DNA of 37,852 nt from positions 1-37,852 of the forward strand of contig JAGQVA010000004.1 in the NCBI GenBank assembly GCA_020438265.1, read 5' to 3'. Below are positions 16,409 to 24,854 of the stretch, one piece after another (the stretch's first letter is position 1; each line of letters starts with the position of its first letter). The notes under the pieces are model-generated. The model made no database searches and was not told the DNA's origin. It worked only from the letters and a program-made list of their open reading frames with translations. Source of the DNA: Bacteroidota bacterium (lineage in GTDB: Bacteria > Bacteroidota > Bacteroidia > J057). The translations under genes and the position numbers were made by a program.

Positions 16409-16449
16409 TTTTCTCTGCAAAAGAAAAATAAAAAACTTAGTCAAAAAGT

Positions 16450-16503
16450 TAATTTTGTAGACCGATTTTTCTGGTTTTGAGGACTTTAGTCCTTTCCAAA
16501 ACC
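16450..16503 (+). promoter_or_regulatory. Promoter box and leader hairpin before the topoisomerase gene
   Basis: TAATTTTG at 16450-16457 matches the -7 consensus. Downstream, 16473-16503 forms a hairpin: GGTTTTG (16473-16479) pairs with CAAAACC, and GGACT (16481-16485) pairs with AGTCC (16488-16492), with a small internal loop. The hairpin would lie in the 5' leader, about 50 nt before the ATG. A second weaker box, TATTATTG (16516-16523), lies after the hairpin. The role of the hairpin (attenuation, stability, or none) is unknown. Confidence 0.45.
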
Positions 16504-16554
16504 CTAAAAATTTCGTATTATTGCCAATAAAATTAGCGAAACTAAAAAGTTAGC

Positions 16555-19155
16555 ATGGATAAAGCCTCCTCTAATGGAAAGATGAAAGCGGCTGTGGATT
16601 TAACCTCACCTCTTTCCGGAATGTATAAAGAATATTTTCTGGATTACGCCTCTTATGTAATTCTGGAACGAGCCGTTCCAATGCTGGATGATGGGTTAAA
16701 ACCTGTTCAGCGGCGAATTATGCACGCGATGAAGGAAATGGATGATGGACGCTTTCACAAAGTCGCAAATATTATTGGCCAGACGATGCAGTATCACCCG
16801 CATGGCGACGCTGCCATTGGAGATGCACTCGTAAACCTCGGTCAGAGAGATTTGCTGATTGACACGCAGGGAAACTGGGGAGACGTTCGTACCGGAGACC
16901 GTGCAGCTGCTTCCCGATATATTGAAGCCCGCCTTTCCAAATTTGCGCTGGAAGTTTCCTTTAATCCCAAAATCACGGAATGGCAAACTTCTTATGACGG
17001 TCGTAAAAAAGAACCTTTGTCATTGCCCATGAAGTTTCCTTTGGTCTTGGCTCAGGGAGTAGAAGGGATTGCGGTAGGGCTATCGACCAGGATTCTCCCA
17101 CACAATTTCCAGGAGCTGATCAAAGCGTCTATCGCTGTTCTTAATGGGAAAAAGACCAAATTATATCCCGATTTCCCCACCGGAGGCATGATCGATGTTT
17201 CCAATTATCATGGAGGAAAAAGAGGAGGAAAGGTCCGTTGCAGGGTAAATATTGAAGTAGAGGATAAAACTACGCTCCTTATCAAGGATATCCCTTATGG
17301 TGTAACGACCAGTACGCTGATAGATTCTATCGTCAAAGCGAATGATAAGGGAAAAATCAAAATCAAGAAGGTAACAGACAATACCGCGAAGGATGTAGAA
17401 ATTCAGATCATTTTGCCCACGGGTGTTTCGCCTGATGTTACCATTGATGCCCTTTATGCCTTTACCAATTGTGAGGTTTCGATTTCGCCCAACGCCTGCG
17501 TAATTATTGATGAGACTCCTGTATTTCTAACCGTAGACGAAATGCTGAGGATGTCAACGGAGAATACGAAGGAATTCCTTCGCCAGGAGTTGGAAATCAA
17601 ACTCGCCGAACTGAAGGAAAAACTTCTGTTTTCTTCGTTGGAAAAAATCTTTATCGAAAATCGCATTTACCGCGATATTGAAGAAGCTGAGACCTGGGAG
17701 GCTGTTATTGAAACGATCGATAAAGGTCTTGATCCCTATAAACCTCAGTTTTATCGTGAGATTACCGAGGAAGACATTGTGCGCCTGACAGAAATCCGAA
17801 TCAAGCGAATTTCAAAATTCAATTCTTTCAAAGCAGATGAAATTATGCGTCAGTTGGAAGAAGAGATTTCTGAAACGGAACATCATCTGGCTCACCTCAC
17901 CGAATTTGCCATTGATTATTTCCAAAGTTTGCTGGACAAATACGGGGCAGGAAAAGAAAGGAAATCTGAAATTACTTCCTTTGATAATATTGAAGTTCAG
18001 CAGGTTGCAGTAGCTAACCAAAAGTTGTACGTCAACCGAAAAGAAGGATTTATTGGCTACGGGCTGAAAAAAGATGAGTACATTAAAGACTGCTCTGATC
18101 TTGACGATGTGATTATATTCCGTGGAGATGGAAAATATCTTATTACCAGGGTTCAGGAAAAATCTTTCGTTGGCAAAGACATTATCCACGCCGATGTATG
18201 GAAAAAAGGAAATGAACGGAAAGTATATCACGCGATTTACCGAGATCCCAAATCAGGGAAAAATTTTGTCAAACGTTTTGCGGTGAAAGCTATTACCCGC
18301 GACCGCGAATATGATATAACCAACGGTAATAATGGAGCCAAACTCCTTTATTTTGAAACTCATGACAACAGCGAAGAAGAAGTAGTAACCGTAACACTTT
18401 CTCCTAATTGTCGCGCCAAAAATAAAGTTTTTGACTACGATTTTGGAGAACTTGCCATCAAAGGCCGTAATTCTCAGGGGAATGTTCTGACCAAATATCC
18501 CATCAAAAAAATCGTCCAGAAGTCAGTTGGCTCTTCCACCCTTGGAGGCCGGAAAATATGGTATGACGATGCTGCCGGGCGCCTGAACGTAAATGAAAGA
18601 GGGCGATATCTCGGTCAGTTTGATACCGAAGATACGGTATTGGTTCTGTACAAAGACGGAAGTTATGAGCTAACAAATTTTGAGCTAACCAACCGTTACG
18701 ACATAAATAAAGTTATATGGTTGGAGAAGTTTGATCCGGAAACAGTCATTACTGCTGTTCATTATGAAGGAAATCAGAAAGACTATTACGTCAAACGCTT
18801 TAATATTGAGACTACAACTGTTGATAAAACATTCAAATTCATCAGTGAAGAATCAGGATCAAAGTTAGTTATGGTAACTACTTATCCTGAACCGGAAATC
18901 AGTTTTAAAGTATCGACTCCGGGAAAAGGAGCCAAAGAAGAGGTAAAACTGGAGCTATCCTCATTCATCTCAGTAAAAGGCTGGAAAGCTTTAGGTAATA
19001 AACTGGATAGAAGGAAGGTAAGTGCGGTGAAAGAACTGACTCCTAAAATGGCTGAAAACAAGAAAAAAGAGTCTAAGGAAAAACTGAAAACAGGCGATCA
19101 GGTAGAGTGGAGCGGTGAAGATCTGGATTCAGACAAACAGGGAAGCTTGTTTTAA
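16555..19155 (+). CDS. parC: DNA topoisomerase IV (gyrase-like) subunit A
   Basis: 866 residues. It is the DNA-breaking and rejoining subunit of a type IIA topoisomerase. Conserved parts: 'LKPVQRRIMHAM', 'YHPHGDAAIGDALV', the active-site tyrosine Y122 in 'AASRYIEARL', 'GIAVGLSTRILPHN', the coiled-coil gate (about 330-470) and a C-terminal beta-pinwheel of repeated blades. A canonical gyrase box (QRRGGKG) is not seen, which supports ParC rather than GyrA. The position equal to E. coli GyrA Ser83 is alanine (A86), while the acidic D90 (GyrA D87) is kept. The C-tail is charged and K/E-rich. parE is not in the window. A promoter-like box and hairpin precede it. Confidence 0.9.
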   Translation: MDKASSNGKMKAAVDLTSPLSGMYKEYFLDYASYVILERAVPMLDDGLKPVQRRIMHAMKEMDDGRFHKVANIIGQTMQYHPHGDAAIGDALVNLGQRDLLIDTQGNWGDVRTGDRAAASRYIEARLSKFALEVSFNPKITEWQTSYDGRKKEPLSLPMKFPLVLAQGVEGIAVGLSTRILPHNFQELIKASIAVLNGKKTKLYPDFPTGGMIDVSNYHGGKRGGKVRCRVNIEVEDKTTLLIKDIPYGVTTSTLIDSIVKANDKGKIKIKKVTDNTAKDVEIQIILPTGVSPDVTIDALYAFTNCEVSISPNACVIIDETPVFLTVDEMLRMSTENTKEFLRQELEIKLAELKEKLLFSSLEKIFIENRIYRDIEEAETWEAVIETIDKGLDPYKPQFYREITEEDIVRLTEIRIKRISKFNSFKADEIMRQLEEEISETEHHLAHLTEFAIDYFQSLLDKYGAGKERKSEITSFDNIEVQQVAVANQKLYVNRKEGFIGYGLKKDEYIKDCSDLDDVIIFRGDGKYLITRVQEKSFVGKDIIHADVWKKGNERKVYHAIYRDPKSGKNFVKRFAVKAITRDREYDITNGNNGAKLLYFETHDNSEEEVVTVTLSPNCRAKNKVFDYDFGELAIKGRNSQGNVLTKYPIKKIVQKSVGSSTLGGRKIWYDDAAGRLNVNERGRYLGQFDTEDTVLVLYKDGSYELTNFELTNRYDINKVIWLEKFDPETVITAVHYEGNQKDYYVKRFNIETTTVDKTFKFISEESGSKLVMVTTYPEPEISFKVSTPGKGAKEEVKLELSSFISVKGWKALGNKLDRRKVSAVKELTPKMAENKKKESKEKLKTGDQVEWSGEDLDSDKQGSLF

Positions 19156-19171
19156 TACGCAACTTTTAGAG

Positions 19172-19202
19172 TTGTCTTAGATAGAGAATTGAGGTACATT
19201 TG
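19172..19202 (+). promoter_or_regulatory. Probable promoter of the TPR lipoprotein gene
   Basis: TTG at 19172-19174 is followed after 20 nt by TACATTTG (19195-19202), matching the Bacteroidota pattern. The ATG at 19229 is 26 nt downstream, so the leader would be about 20 nt. Confidence 0.5.
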
Positions 19203-19228
19203 GCTAAATTTTTGAAAAACAGCTTACT

Positions 19229-19786
19229 ATGAATAGTGCGCAAATCAAATTTGTTCTGATCTCTCTGGTGACTCTGCTTTTTATGAGTTGTGGAAAACCA
19301 TCCACCAAGGAAAGCATTGAAGCGCTTGAAGCAAAATTCAAAGAAGTAACTTCTGGTAATGGTATCAATCACGAGGAAGTAAAAGAAGTCATTCTGGAAC
19401 TTGCAGCAGCATACGAATCTTATGCAGCAGAAAATACTCAGGATCCTTCTTCTTCTGAATTTCTCTATAAATCAGCAGAACTTTACGAAACCAATATGAT
19501 GGATATTGGGAAAGCAATGGAAATCTTTGACAAAATCATCAATGATTATCCTGAAAGTGAAAGAGCTGCTGATGCTTTGTTCAAAAAGGGTTATGTATAT
19601 CACAATACTCTGAAAGATCTCAATAAAGCCCGAGAAATTTATCTTACTTTTCTGGAAAAATATCCAGACCATGAATTAGCGTCCAGTGCAAAATTTGAAA
19701 TTGATAATCTGGGTGTTTCAGCAAAGGATTTACTGGAAAAAATTCAGAAATCAGCCGTAGAAGATTCTGTTTCTGCTCAACAATGA
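19229..19786 (+). CDS. Tetratricopeptide-repeat lipoprotein
   Basis: 185 residues. A lipoprotein signal ends in 'LLFMSC' with lipidated C21. The mature part is helical and carries TPR-like pairs: 'AYESYAAENTQDPSSSEFLYKSAELYE', 'AMEIFDKIINDYPESERAADALFKKGYVYH' and 'AREIYLTFLEKYPDHELASSAKFEI'. These resemble BamD/YbgF-type scaffolds that read sequences of outer-membrane assembly, but length and repeat number are too small to name it BamD. It has its own promoter-like box, and a strong terminator follows at 19825-19850. Likely periplasmic, anchored to a membrane. Confidence 0.85.
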   Translation: MNSAQIKFVLISLVTLLFMSCGKPSTKESIEALEAKFKEVTSGNGINHEEVKEVILELAAAYESYAAENTQDPSSSEFLYKSAELYETNMMDIGKAMEIFDKIINDYPESERAADALFKKGYVYHNTLKDLNKAREIYLTFLEKYPDHELASSAKFEIDNLGVSAKDLLEKIQKSAVEDSVSAQQ

Positions 19787-19824
19787 AACAGTAATTTCTG
19801 CGTTTAACCAATACGTTTACCAAT

Positions 19825-19850
19825 GGCAATTTCCGGGAAATTGCCTTTTT
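19825..19850 (+). terminator. Intrinsic terminator after the TPR lipoprotein gene
   Basis: GGCAATTTCC pairs with GGAAATTGCC in a 10-bp stem with a very small CCGG-type loop, followed directly by TTTTT. It lies between two co-directional genes and separates their transcripts. Confidence 0.85.
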
Positions 19851-19865
19851 CTATTCCCCAATAGA

Positions 19866-20591
19866 ATGAAGACAAAAAGCAGCGTTTTAATTATCTTTGT
19901 TCTGATTATGCTCGGGCTTACAGCCTGTAAAGAAGAACAATTTAAGCCGATTCCTGAAAAGGAAAGAACTTATTTCCATATCCTGAATGCCTACACAGGC
20001 TTTAGTGGCATAGATGTCAAATTACTTTCTTTTGACGAAAACAGGTGGATTGCAGATGATCTGGGATTTAAAGATTCATGGCCTAAAACGGGTTACGCAT
20101 CTTTGTTGACAGCACCCGATCCAGACAGTGTTGATGGAAGAGATGGTGTAACCTTCCAGGTTTATGAACATACTACAAAAACCGCGCTGGTTACAGATTT
20201 ATCCCTCGTTCTTCCGCCTAATACATATACATCTTTTTGTTTGATTGACAGTTTTGGGAAACCGCTTCTGGTCAAAACAGTGGATAATATCAGAAAGGTG
20301 GAAGATCCTAAAAAAGCGTTGATTCGCTTTATGAACATTGAGTATAAGACACTCTCTGTTACAATGAAAACGACCGATGATTCGGTTAATATCGAAAAAT
20401 TAAACTATCTTAACTACTCAACATTTGCAGAGTTTCCCGCCGGAAAGAAAACATTTTTGTTTATAAATGATTTTACAGGTAATGTGATAGATTCAATCTC
20501 TAACCTGGAAATCAAACCGGGAAAAGCGTATAGCTTTTATCTTACCGAAGGCTATAACGGCCCTACTGCAGACTATGAGATTTTGGATTAA
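19866..20591 (+). CDS. DUF4397-like lipoprotein
   Basis: 241 residues. Lipoprotein signal ending 'LGLTAC' (C21). The mature part contains two similar beta-rich halves of DUF4397 type: 'YFHILNAYTGFSGIDVKLLS' with 'NTYTSFCLIDSFGKPL', then 'LIRFMNIEYKTLSVTMK' with 'YLNYSTFAEFPAGKKTFLF' and 'GKAYSFYLTEGYNGP'. These proteins are exposed in the envelope of many Bacteroidota; no activity known. It is followed after 26 nt by a small outer-membrane protein in the same direction, which suggests a two-gene envelope unit. Confidence 0.75.
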   Translation: MKTKSSVLIIFVLIMLGLTACKEEQFKPIPEKERTYFHILNAYTGFSGIDVKLLSFDENRWIADDLGFKDSWPKTGYASLLTAPDPDSVDGRDGVTFQVYEHTTKTALVTDLSLVLPPNTYTSFCLIDSFGKPLLVKTVDNIRKVEDPKKALIRFMNIEYKTLSVTMKTTDDSVNIEKLNYLNYSTFAEFPAGKKTFLFINDFTGNVIDSISNLEIKPGKAYSFYLTEGYNGPTADYEILD

Positions 20592-20617
20592 ATGTATCTT
20601 TATTAACCTGTAAAATC

Positions 20618-21328
20618 ATGATTCTTAGATCTTTTTGCATCGGACTGAGCACTTTTCTTTCACTAATCTTCTTTTGTACGCCAGATCTGCTTGCTCAAAA
20701 TAAAGATTTTGATCCCTGGGCGGATAGAGATACTCCTTTAGGCAAAAAAGGAACGTTTGGAAGGGTGCAGTTTGGAGGTTCTTTCCTCAATATTGATGAT
20801 ATGAATTTTGCGTTGCAAAATCTCGACTATGAACCCTTAAACAATACTTATTTTGCAATGGGCATAGGGCTTAGTCGCATGAGTGGGAAGGTATTGCTGA
20901 ATGCAGATTTGTATAATTACATGATTCAGGAAAGCGCCTATAATAACCAGTTGGCAGTTCTGAGTTTTCATTATCTCACAACTTCTATCGGTTATTTGGC
21001 TTATCGGTATGAAAATTCACTTCTCATTTATCCATCGATTGGTCTGGGTGCGGGTATTACCAATCTGAAAGTCAGAGCGCTGGATGAACAATATCATACA
21101 GCCTATTTTAGTCCAGGCACACTCGCTGATGCTTCTCTCAATATTCGCAGATTAAACGAGATTCAGGATGGGAAAGGATATTCCTACGAACTGGGCCTGT
21201 CTCTTGGCTATTTACACGCGATTGGTGATCAATTTAATTTCAGAAAGCTGGTTCCCGATCAAACAGTTTCAGCCAGCCCTTCCGGTTTTTACTTCCGGTT
21301 TTCCTTTGGTTTAGGAAAGCTGAAGTAA
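20618..21328 (+). CDS. Small outer-membrane beta-barrel protein, function unknown
   Basis: 236 residues with a signal peptide (about 1-26, ending 'PDLLAQ'). The rest shows alternating hydrophobic strands and glycine-rich turns such as 'FGRVQFGGSFLNI', 'YFAMGIGLSRMSGKVLLNADLYNY', 'LLIYPSIGLGAGI' and the final 'GFYFRFSFGLGKLK', as in small barrels. I do not recognise a named family. A TATCTTTA word (20594-20601), near the promoter consensus, lies upstream, but the 26-nt gap to the DUF4397-like gene also allows one operon. Confidence 0.7.
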   Translation: MILRSFCIGLSTFLSLIFFCTPDLLAQNKDFDPWADRDTPLGKKGTFGRVQFGGSFLNIDDMNFALQNLDYEPLNNTYFAMGIGLSRMSGKVLLNADLYNYMIQESAYNNQLAVLSFHYLTTSIGYLAYRYENSLLIYPSIGLGAGITNLKVRALDEQYHTAYFSPGTLADASLNIRRLNEIQDGKGYSYELGLSLGYLHAIGDQFNFRKLVPDQTVSASPSGFYFRFSFGLGKLK

Positions 21329-21351
21329 TCATGTTCTGACCTCTTCCAACT

Positions 21352-21981
21352 ATGTACATTCCACGTCTGTACCAGGAATCGGATCAAAACCATATTCTCA
21401 ATTTTATCAGAGAAAATAGTTTTGCGACGCTGATTTGCTCGCAGGGAGGGATTCCGATTGCCACCCATATTCCACTCAAATTAAAGCAGTCAGACGAAAA
21501 CCTTGTTCTCATCGGACATGTTGCCAAACCCAATCCAATAGCAGAAGCTTTTGATGAAACAAGCGAAATACTGGCTATTTTTCACGGACCTCATACGTAT
21601 ATCTCTTCCAGCTGGTATGATCATATAAATGTACCTACGTGGAATTATCAGGCCGTTCATGTTTATGGGAAAGCCCGAAAACTGACCTCGGAAGAATCAT
21701 CAGAAGCTTTAATTGAATTGGTCCATACGTATGAAAAAAACGTGAAAGATGGACTGGATTGGGAAAATCTCCCCCCTGAAGTAGTGGGATCTCTCAAAGG
21801 AATTATTGGATTTGAGATAATGGTGGAAAAAATTGAAGCCAAGAGCAAACTCAGCCAAAACCGCAAAGACAGCGACTATTTCAATATCATTTCACAATTG
21901 AAAAAAAGTGGACATCCCATGGATAACGAAGTCGCTATTGAAATGGAGAAAAGAAGAGAAAAGCCTAATTCATCTCCATGA
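21352..21981 (+). CDS. PaiB-like FMN-binding protein (putative transcriptional regulator)
   Basis: 209 residues with the PaiB pattern: start 'MYIPRLYQESDQNHILNFIRENSFATL', 'ATHIPL', 'GHVAKPNP', 'FHGPHTYISSSWY', 'VPTWNYQAVHVYG' and 'KLSQNRKDSDY'. The fold is the split-barrel FMN-binding type. In Bacillus the name comes from repression of protease genes with PaiA; whether it regulates here is not known, and there is no helix-turn-helix. Its end overlaps the sugar transferase start by 4 nt (ATGA), so the two are translationally coupled. Confidence 0.9.
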   Translation: MYIPRLYQESDQNHILNFIRENSFATLICSQGGIPIATHIPLKLKQSDENLVLIGHVAKPNPIAEAFDETSEILAIFHGPHTYISSSWYDHINVPTWNYQAVHVYGKARKLTSEESSEALIELVHTYEKNVKDGLDWENLPPEVVGSLKGIIGFEIMVEKIEAKSKLSQNRKDSDYFNIISQLKKSGHPMDNEVAIEMEKRREKPNSSP

Positions 21982-22568
21982 TCTATCGCTTAAGAGATAT
22001 TATTTTAAGTTTTATCGGGCTAATTATTTTTAGTCCATTCATCCTGCTTATCATCATTGGGCTCTTTTTCACTCAAAAGAAAATATTCTTCACCCAATTA
22101 AGACCGGGAAAAAATGAAAAACCTTTCCGTTTAGTCAAATTCAGCACACTAAGAGATATTGAAGAAGGGGAAAACGAATATATCAATCAGCAGGCCCGCC
22201 TGACTCCTTTAGGAAAATACCTGAGAAAATTATCTCTGGATGAATTGCCTCAATTGATCAATGTATTGAAAGGGGAAATGAGCCTGGTTGGCCCGCGACC
22301 TCTACTGTTGCAATACCTTAGTATTTATACCGAAGAACAACGTAAAAGACATCTTGTCAAACCAGGGATCACCGGATGGGCTCAGGTCAACGGGCGAAAT
22401 CAGATTTCATTCTCTCAAAAGTTTGAATATGACCTCTGGTATATCGCAAACCGGTCTCACTGGCTGGATATTAAAATTATGCTTATGACCTTGATAAAGG
22501 TTTTTAAAAGAGAGGCGGTATATGTAGATGAAAAAACTACGGAAGAGCTTTTTGACGGGACAAATTAA
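21978..22568 (+). CDS. Bacterial sugar transferase (small monotopic phosphoglycosyl transferase)
   Basis: 196 residues, the size of minimal PglC/EpsL-like enzymes. It has an N-terminal membrane re-entrant segment ('DIILSFIGLIIFSPFILLIIIG') and the conserved catalytic core 'LRKLSLDELPQLINVL', 'GEMSLVGPRPLL' and 'KPGITGWAQVNGRN'. It transfers a sugar-1-phosphate from a UDP-sugar to undecaprenyl phosphate, the first step of a surface glycan. No other glycan genes surround it, so it is probably a solitary initiator for a pathway encoded elsewhere. It overlaps the PaiB-like gene by 4 nt, and a strong terminator follows. Confidence 0.92.
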   Translation: MIYRLRDIILSFIGLIIFSPFILLIIIGLFFTQKKIFFTQLRPGKNEKPFRLVKFSTLRDIEEGENEYINQQARLTPLGKYLRKLSLDELPQLINVLKGEMSLVGPRPLLLQYLSIYTEEQRKRHLVKPGITGWAQVNGRNQISFSQKFEYDLWYIANRSHWLDIKIMLMTLIKVFKREAVYVDEKTTEELFDGTN

Positions 22569-22597
22569 AAAGGCCGCTCCGAATGGGCGGCCTTTTT
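22567..22597. terminator. Two-way intrinsic terminator between sugar transferase and phosphofructokinase genes
   Basis: An A-tract followed by GGCCGCTC, a CGAAT-type loop, GGGCGGCC and TTTTT. The stem is 8 bp with one G-U pair and has A/T tracts on both sides, as needed to stop transcription from both convergent genes. Confidence 0.85.
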
Positions 22598-22616
22598 AAT
22601 TTTATCTATAAACCGA

Positions 22617-23870
22617 TTAAACAACCGATGGTCTCAGCATGGAAGGATCAAATTCCCAGTTAAGGATTTTATAGAAGTCAAAATCCGCAGGATTTTCGAC
22701 ATATTTTTTCGCAGCTTCATAATCAGATTCAGTCAAACAATGTAAATCAGAAAATACCATTTTCGCCAGTTCTGATTCAATATCTACAAGACGTGGAGGA
22801 ATTTTTCCTGTTTTCTTATCTTCAATATCATTCAGGAAAACAGGCTTAATATCAGCCTTGGCAGTAGTTGAAACAATACATCCACCAATTCCACGCTGGA
22901 ATAATTTTCTCACTCCCATTCCCAGAAGGGTACACAAGGTGAGGTCGTAAGCTACCGGGCGGCAACATCTCAGCTCATAACCCATTTCTACCGGACGGCT
23001 TTTAATTTTGATCCCCAGTTCTTTTAATCTTCTCTGAACCAGGACATTAAATACGTGCGCTTTACTTACATTACCCAACTCAGGGTGTCCGTGCTCATCG
23101 TAGGTAAATTCAATTCCACAGTTTTTAATCTCTTCATCAGCCAGGAAGTGAAAAACTCCCTCACTGATCATCACCACACCATGAGGCACATTATCAATTT
23201 TCCTCTTGATCATGGAAGAAACAGCCAGATTCACGATTTTATCAAAAGTGATTTCCGTCTTATTAAACATTTCCGGAATAATAATCATCGGAAAATGGCA
23301 ACTGGTACCAATTTCAAAGGCAAGGTGTCCGGCAGAACGTCCCATTGAAGAAACCACAAACCAGTTACCACTGGTACGAGCATCTTCATAAACGGTGTTA
23401 CCAATGACTACTCCTGCGTCTTTGGCAGAGTTAAACCCAAAAGTGGGCATACGTCCGGGCAAAGGAAGGTCATTATCAATGGTTTTAGGAACGTGGATAT
23501 TAAGGATATCAAGATCATTTTGTTTGAGAAATTTGGTAAGCCGATTAGCAGTAGAAGCAGTATCATCTCCGCCAATAGTTACCAAAAGTTTCACATTATT
23601 TTTAGCGAAAAAATCCGCTGAGAATTCATGATCTTTAGGCTTGTAACGGCTCATTCTCAAGGTTGATCCTCCCTGGGGGAAAATTCTGTCAGCATATCTA
23701 AAGTCAAAATCTACTGTTTGAGCCTGGCCATTAAAAAGATTTTGATAACCATCGTGTATTCCGATGACACGGAGTCCATCTCTTAAAAAAACTTTGGCAA
23801 TGGTACTGATTACTGTATTAATTCCGGGAGCAGGTCCTCCGGCACATAGGATAGCTATTGAATCTTGCAT
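22617..23870 (-). CDS. pfp: Pyrophosphate-dependent 6-phosphofructokinase
   Basis: 417 residues. It phosphorylates fructose 6-phosphate in glycolysis. The residues that set the phosphoryl donor are those of the PPi-dependent class: GGDDT at 100-104, where ATP enzymes have GGDGS/T, and K129 in 'PKTIDND' (128-134), where ATP enzymes have G. Other marks are 'AGGPAPGINTVI', 'GGSTLRMSRYK', 'FGFNSAKDAG' and 'SMGRSAGHLAFEIG'. A PPi enzyme works reversibly and saves ATP, so it may also serve gluconeogenesis. A GATATTTG word, near the promoter consensus, lies about 25-50 nt before the start. Confidence 0.93.
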   Translation of the reverse strand: MQDSIAILCAGGPAPGINTVISTIAKVFLRDGLRVIGIHDGYQNLFNGQAQTVDFDFRYADRIFPQGGSTLRMSRYKPKDHEFSADFFAKNNVKLLVTIGGDDTASTANRLTKFLKQNDLDILNIHVPKTIDNDLPLPGRMPTFGFNSAKDAGVVIGNTVYEDARTSGNWFVVSSMGRSAGHLAFEIGTSCHFPMIIIPEMFNKTEITFDKIVNLAVSSMIKRKIDNVPHGVVMISEGVFHFLADEEIKNCGIEFTYDEHGHPELGNVSKAHVFNVLVQRRLKELGIKIKSRPVEMGYELRCCRPVAYDLTLCTLLGMGVRKLFQRGIGGCIVSTTAKADIKPVFLNDIEDKKTGKIPPRLVDIESELAKMVFSDLHCLTESDYEAAKKYVENPADFDFYKILNWEFDPSMLRPSVV

Positions 23871-24000
23871 AAACTTATTATCATGTTGACATTAAGTGGC
23901 AAATATCTTTATAAAGTTAAATTAAAACAAAGGTCATTATTAAGGAATCATAAAAATTGATTCCGAAAACGTTTACGAAATTATCAGATTTCCAATAAAT

Positions 24001-24723
24001 CTAAACTCTTACCTCAAGCAGTTCCAGCTCAAAGATCAAAACAGAATTTGGCGGAATGGGATCCCTCAATTCTTTACCATACCCAAGGTTGGGAGGAATA
24101 AACAGTTTCCATTTTGCTCCTGGCTTCATTTGCAGGAGAGCTTCCTTCCACCCCTCAATAACTTTGGCGACTTCAAAATTTCGAGGGCCACGTCCGGGCC
24201 CTTCTCCTTCGGTTGTATCAAAAATGGTCCCATCGATCAGGGTTCCGGTGAAGCGGGTTTTGACTATGCTATTATTCGTGGGAAAAGTTCCTTCCCCTTC
24301 ATTCAGGATAATATACTGCAATCCGCTCTCAGACTCCTGAACTCCTTCTTTTTTCTTGTTCTCTTCAAGAAACCGGTTTCCAAGGATTTCATTTGTCACA
24401 GCTTCCTGCATAATGCGCTGGTTTTGTTCAGCAGCTAACTCAGCCCTGAAAACATTCATCAGCCTGGTTGCTTCAGCTTCGCTGATGACCACATTTGTAT
24501 CTCTGGCATCTAAAAAACCCTGACGAATCATATCTGCATTGAGCTCAACTCCCACCGACTGATAGGCCAGATTATTTCCCACGATATAGGAAACGCTATC
24601 CATTCGGCTTACCATTTTCCCACTACTGCCAGAAGACATATTTTGCTCACAACCACTCCCGATTATCGCTAAAATTGATAATATAAGGAGGCTATTTATC
24701 GAATTTAAAAAGTAATTTTTCAT
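24001..24723 (-). CDS. FKBP-type peptidyl-prolyl cis-trans isomerase lipoprotein
   Basis: 240 residues from the ATG at 24723; a start at 24867 would only prepend 48 residues without a signal and overlap the divergent gene. The leader ends in 'IIGSGC' with lipidated C25. An N-terminal helical dimerisation-type domain follows ('DSVSYIVGNNLAYQSVGVELNADMIRQGFLD'), then the FKBP domain: 'NSIVKTRFTGTLIDGTIFDTT', 'VIEGWKEALLQMKPGAKWKLFIPPNLGYG' and 'PPNSVLIFELELLEV'. This is the Mip/FkpA layout of envelope folding helpers. The segment after 'FDTT' carries a short G/P/R-rich insertion. It faces away from the HD-PycTM gene. Confidence 0.92.
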   Translation of the reverse strand: MKNYFLNSINSLLILSILAIIGSGCEQNMSSGSSGKMVSRMDSVSYIVGNNLAYQSVGVELNADMIRQGFLDARDTNVVISEAEATRLMNVFRAELAAEQNQRIMQEAVTNEILGNRFLEENKKKEGVQESESGLQYIILNEGEGTFPTNNSIVKTRFTGTLIDGTIFDTTEGEGPGRGPRNFEVAKVIEGWKEALLQMKPGAKWKLFIPPNLGYGKELRDPIPPNSVLIFELELLEVRV

Positions 24724-24854
24724 GTTATTATATAACCTGAACAGATTTACGGGGTCAAAATAGCAGAAAGTATTGAGTTTCTCCCAAAGAAAATCCCGAT
24801 TTTTAATCCAATGAGCAGAAATGTGTATCTTTATGATTAAATTATCGGCAGTAT

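Noticed and set aside
16555-19155. GyrA rather than ParC
   Set aside because: No canonical gyrase box was seen and the N-terminal wording fits the Bacteroidota topoisomerase IV group; still, the call rests on sequence impression, not on a tree.
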